Of a stretch of DNA of 6,308 nucleotides, positions 4,976 through 6,308 are shown in pieces. The DNA lies in the NCBI GenBank assembly GCA_903912275.1, contig CAIWGR010000042.1:1-6308 (forward strand). The letters run 5' to 3'. The translations under genes and the position numbers were made by a program. The DNA comes from an uncultured delta proteobacterium. Its GTDB lineage: Bacteria; Myxococcota_A; Bradymonadia; REDH01. Numbering within the stretch: the stretch's first letter is position 1; each line of letters opens with the position of its first letter. Under the pieces are notes generated by a model, which saw nothing but the letters and a program-made list of their open reading frames with translations, did not search any database and was not told the origin of the DNA.

Positions 4976-6308
4976 GGAAGTTCCGATTCAAGTTGTCGGA
5001 GAGTCGCGGAGGCCAGCTCGAAGTCGAACGACTCGGTGGCGCGAAGGAGTGCTGCAGAGGTGGCCCCGAAGGGGGATTCCGCGAGCATCTGGTGCAAGAG
5101 CTCAGCCCGCTCGATGGCGTCGGGATTGAGCTGTTCAAGCAGCGGCGCGAGCTCTACGCAGCGGGCCCGAACGGACGAGAGATCAAGCTCGTCTGCGTGC
5201 TGGGCAGGCGCCGTCGAGGGGCTGGTTCGGGCGGCGATGGCGGCGGTTACCTCCGCGAGTGCGCTGGTCAGTTCATCCACACGGCTGGCGGCATCGTCGA
5301 CCCGCCTGTCGGAGAGCGCCCGCTCGATGAAGGTGGCGGCCTCCTGCAGGCGTGCTGCCTCCAGCGACCCCGCGAGCCCCTTGAGCGTGTGCGCGATGCG
5401 CTCGGCAGCCGCGAGGTTCTGCTTGAGCAGCGCAACGCGCAGCCGCTCTCCATCGCCCGCGTGATCGGCGTGGAAGTTGATGAGGAGCCGCTTGAGCAGA
5501 GGCCGGTTGCCGCCGAGCCGCCGCAGCGCCGCAGCGAGGTCAATGCCGGCGATGGCATCGGGGAGGGTGTTCGGATCGCCCTCAGCGGCTGCGTTGAGCG
5601 TGATGGGCAGCGGTCGATCGGAGGGACGGATGGCGGCAAGGAGGGCCGCGAAGAGTTCGCGGGTATCGATGGGCTTCGCGATGTGTCCGTTCATCCCGAC
5701 AGCGGCGACCTTGGCCCGGTCCTCGGCGAGCACATTTGCGGTCATGGCGAGGATGGGGAGCGTGGCAAAGCGCGCCTCTTTGCGGAGCAGCGCTGTGGCG
5801 GTGTAGCCATCCATGACGGGCATCTGGATGTCCATCAGCACGCAGTCAAAGTCGGCCTGCTGCAGCCTGTCGACGGCCTCTTGGCCGTTCGTGACCGACT
5901 CGACGACAAAGGCGCTCTGCTCAAGCAGTTCGGTCGCCACCTGCCGGTTGATGGCGTTGTCTTCGACAATCAGAATGCGGGCGCCCTGAATGGAGCGTAG
6001 GTCGGGGAAGGATGCAGCACTCCTGTCTCGCAGCCGGCTCCTGTTCGTAAGGACCCTAGCGCCGAAGAGGCTGGCGATGGTGTCGAAGAGGAGCGAGGCG
6101 TTGATGGGCTTGGAGAGCACCTCATCGACGTCCTGGTTGCTCTGGAGTTCGTCGCTCGCGAGCCTCGTCGCCGCCGTGACCAGGATGAGCTTCGGCGTGA
6201 CCGGGAGCTTCAATTCTTGCCGGATGCGGGTGGCTGCTGAGATGCCATCGAGACCCGGCATGCGGTAGTCCATGAGGACCAGCCTGAAGGGGTCTTCAGA
6301 TGCCCCCG
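4972..6308 (-). CDS. Hybrid histidine kinase, C-terminal part (REC-REC-HPt), partial
   Basis: The frame is open to the right edge and gives 444 residues, numbered here from the first whole codon at 6306. The N-terminal sensor, HisKA and HATPase regions would lie beyond the window. A truncated first receiver retains phospho-acceptor D13 in VLMDYRMPGLDG and K66. A complete second receiver (about 109-228) has E115/D116, D159 in LMDIQMPVMDG, T189 and K211. An HPt domain (about 250-350) has the phospho-histidine H306 in AHTLKG. The last ~70 residues (about 375-444) are helical, with a FDFELASATLRQLESEL ending often seen after HPt domains in hybrid kinases. The expected flow is kinase His to receiver Asp to H306 to the receiver of the cyclase encoded next. 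Because the catalytic core is out of view, a kinase-less phosphorelay protein cannot be fully excluded, though the domain order is typical of a BarA-like hybrid kinase. Confidence 0.9.
   Translation of the reverse strand, partial: GASEDPFRLVLMDYRMPGLDGISAATRIRQELKLPVTPKLILVTAATRLASDELQSNQDVDEVLSKPINASLLFDTIASLFGARVLTNRSRLRDRSAASFPDLRSIQGARILIVEDNAINRQVATELLEQSAFVVESVTNGQEAVDRLQQADFDCVLMDIQMPVMDGYTATALLRKEARFATLPILAMTANVLAEDRAKVAAVGMNGHIAKPIDTRELFAALLAAIRPSDRPLPITLNAAAEGDPNTLPDAIAGIDLAAALRRLGGNRPLLKRLLINFHADHAGDGERLRVALLKQNLAAAERIAHTLKGLAGSLEAARLQEAATFIERALSDRRVDDAASRVDELTSALAEVTAAIAARTSPSTAPAQHADELDLSSVRARCVELAPLLEQLNPDAIERAELLHQMLAESPFGATSAALLRATESFDFELASATLRQLESELP

Noticed and set aside
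3989..5464. A 491-codon open frame on the plus strand.
   Set aside because: It is antisense to the cyclase and kinase, both of which have clear domain motifs. Its translation shows no recognisable domain and looks like a GC-rich shadow frame.
1..6308. tRNA, rRNA, insertion sequence or phage integration signs.
   Set aside because: No cloverleaf, transposase motif, terminal inverted repeat or attachment-site-like repeat was seen on either strand.

Overview
The window is a GC-rich, gene-dense bacterial segment with six protein genes, two of which run off its ends. Together they cover all but about 150 bases. The phosphorelay architecture, the lipoproteins with a Ser/Asp/Thr/Gly tether and the base composition fit a myxobacterium-like (Myxococcota/Bradymonadota, former Deltaproteobacteria) chromosome. 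This is an inference from style; no rRNA or marker gene is present to prove it.

Layout, left to right. (1) 1-638, minus: an Smr-like domain protein with a basic Ala/Lys/Pro linker and the beginning of a hydrophobic segment, cut by the left edge. (2) 639-791: a 153-base divergent intergenic region with a short direct repeat and a small inverted repeat. (3) 792-1625, plus: an exported PAP2-family phosphatase with all three signature motifs. It converges with and overlaps the next gene by 14 bases. (4) 1612-6308, minus: a tightly packed four-gene run, read right to left. It holds the C-terminal part of a hybrid histidine kinase (REC-REC-HPt), a REC-GGDEF diguanylate cyclase, a lipoprotein with a GH5-like domain on a repetitive tether, and a small lipoprotein with 16 cysteines in the mature chain.

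The minus-strand run is the most interesting part. The junctions kinase/cyclase and GH5/Cys-rich are ATGA stop-start overlaps, and the cyclase/GH5 junction has a third ATGA as one possible start. This suggests one mRNA with coupled translation. The GH5-like protein has Ser where the family has its nucleophile Glu, and Ala in place of the Asn before the acid/base Glu, so it may bind glycans without cleaving them. A reasonable hypothesis is a module in which two surface or periplasmic lipoproteins are made with a phosphorelay that ends in cyclic-di-GMP synthesis. No direct evidence for such a physical link is visible here.
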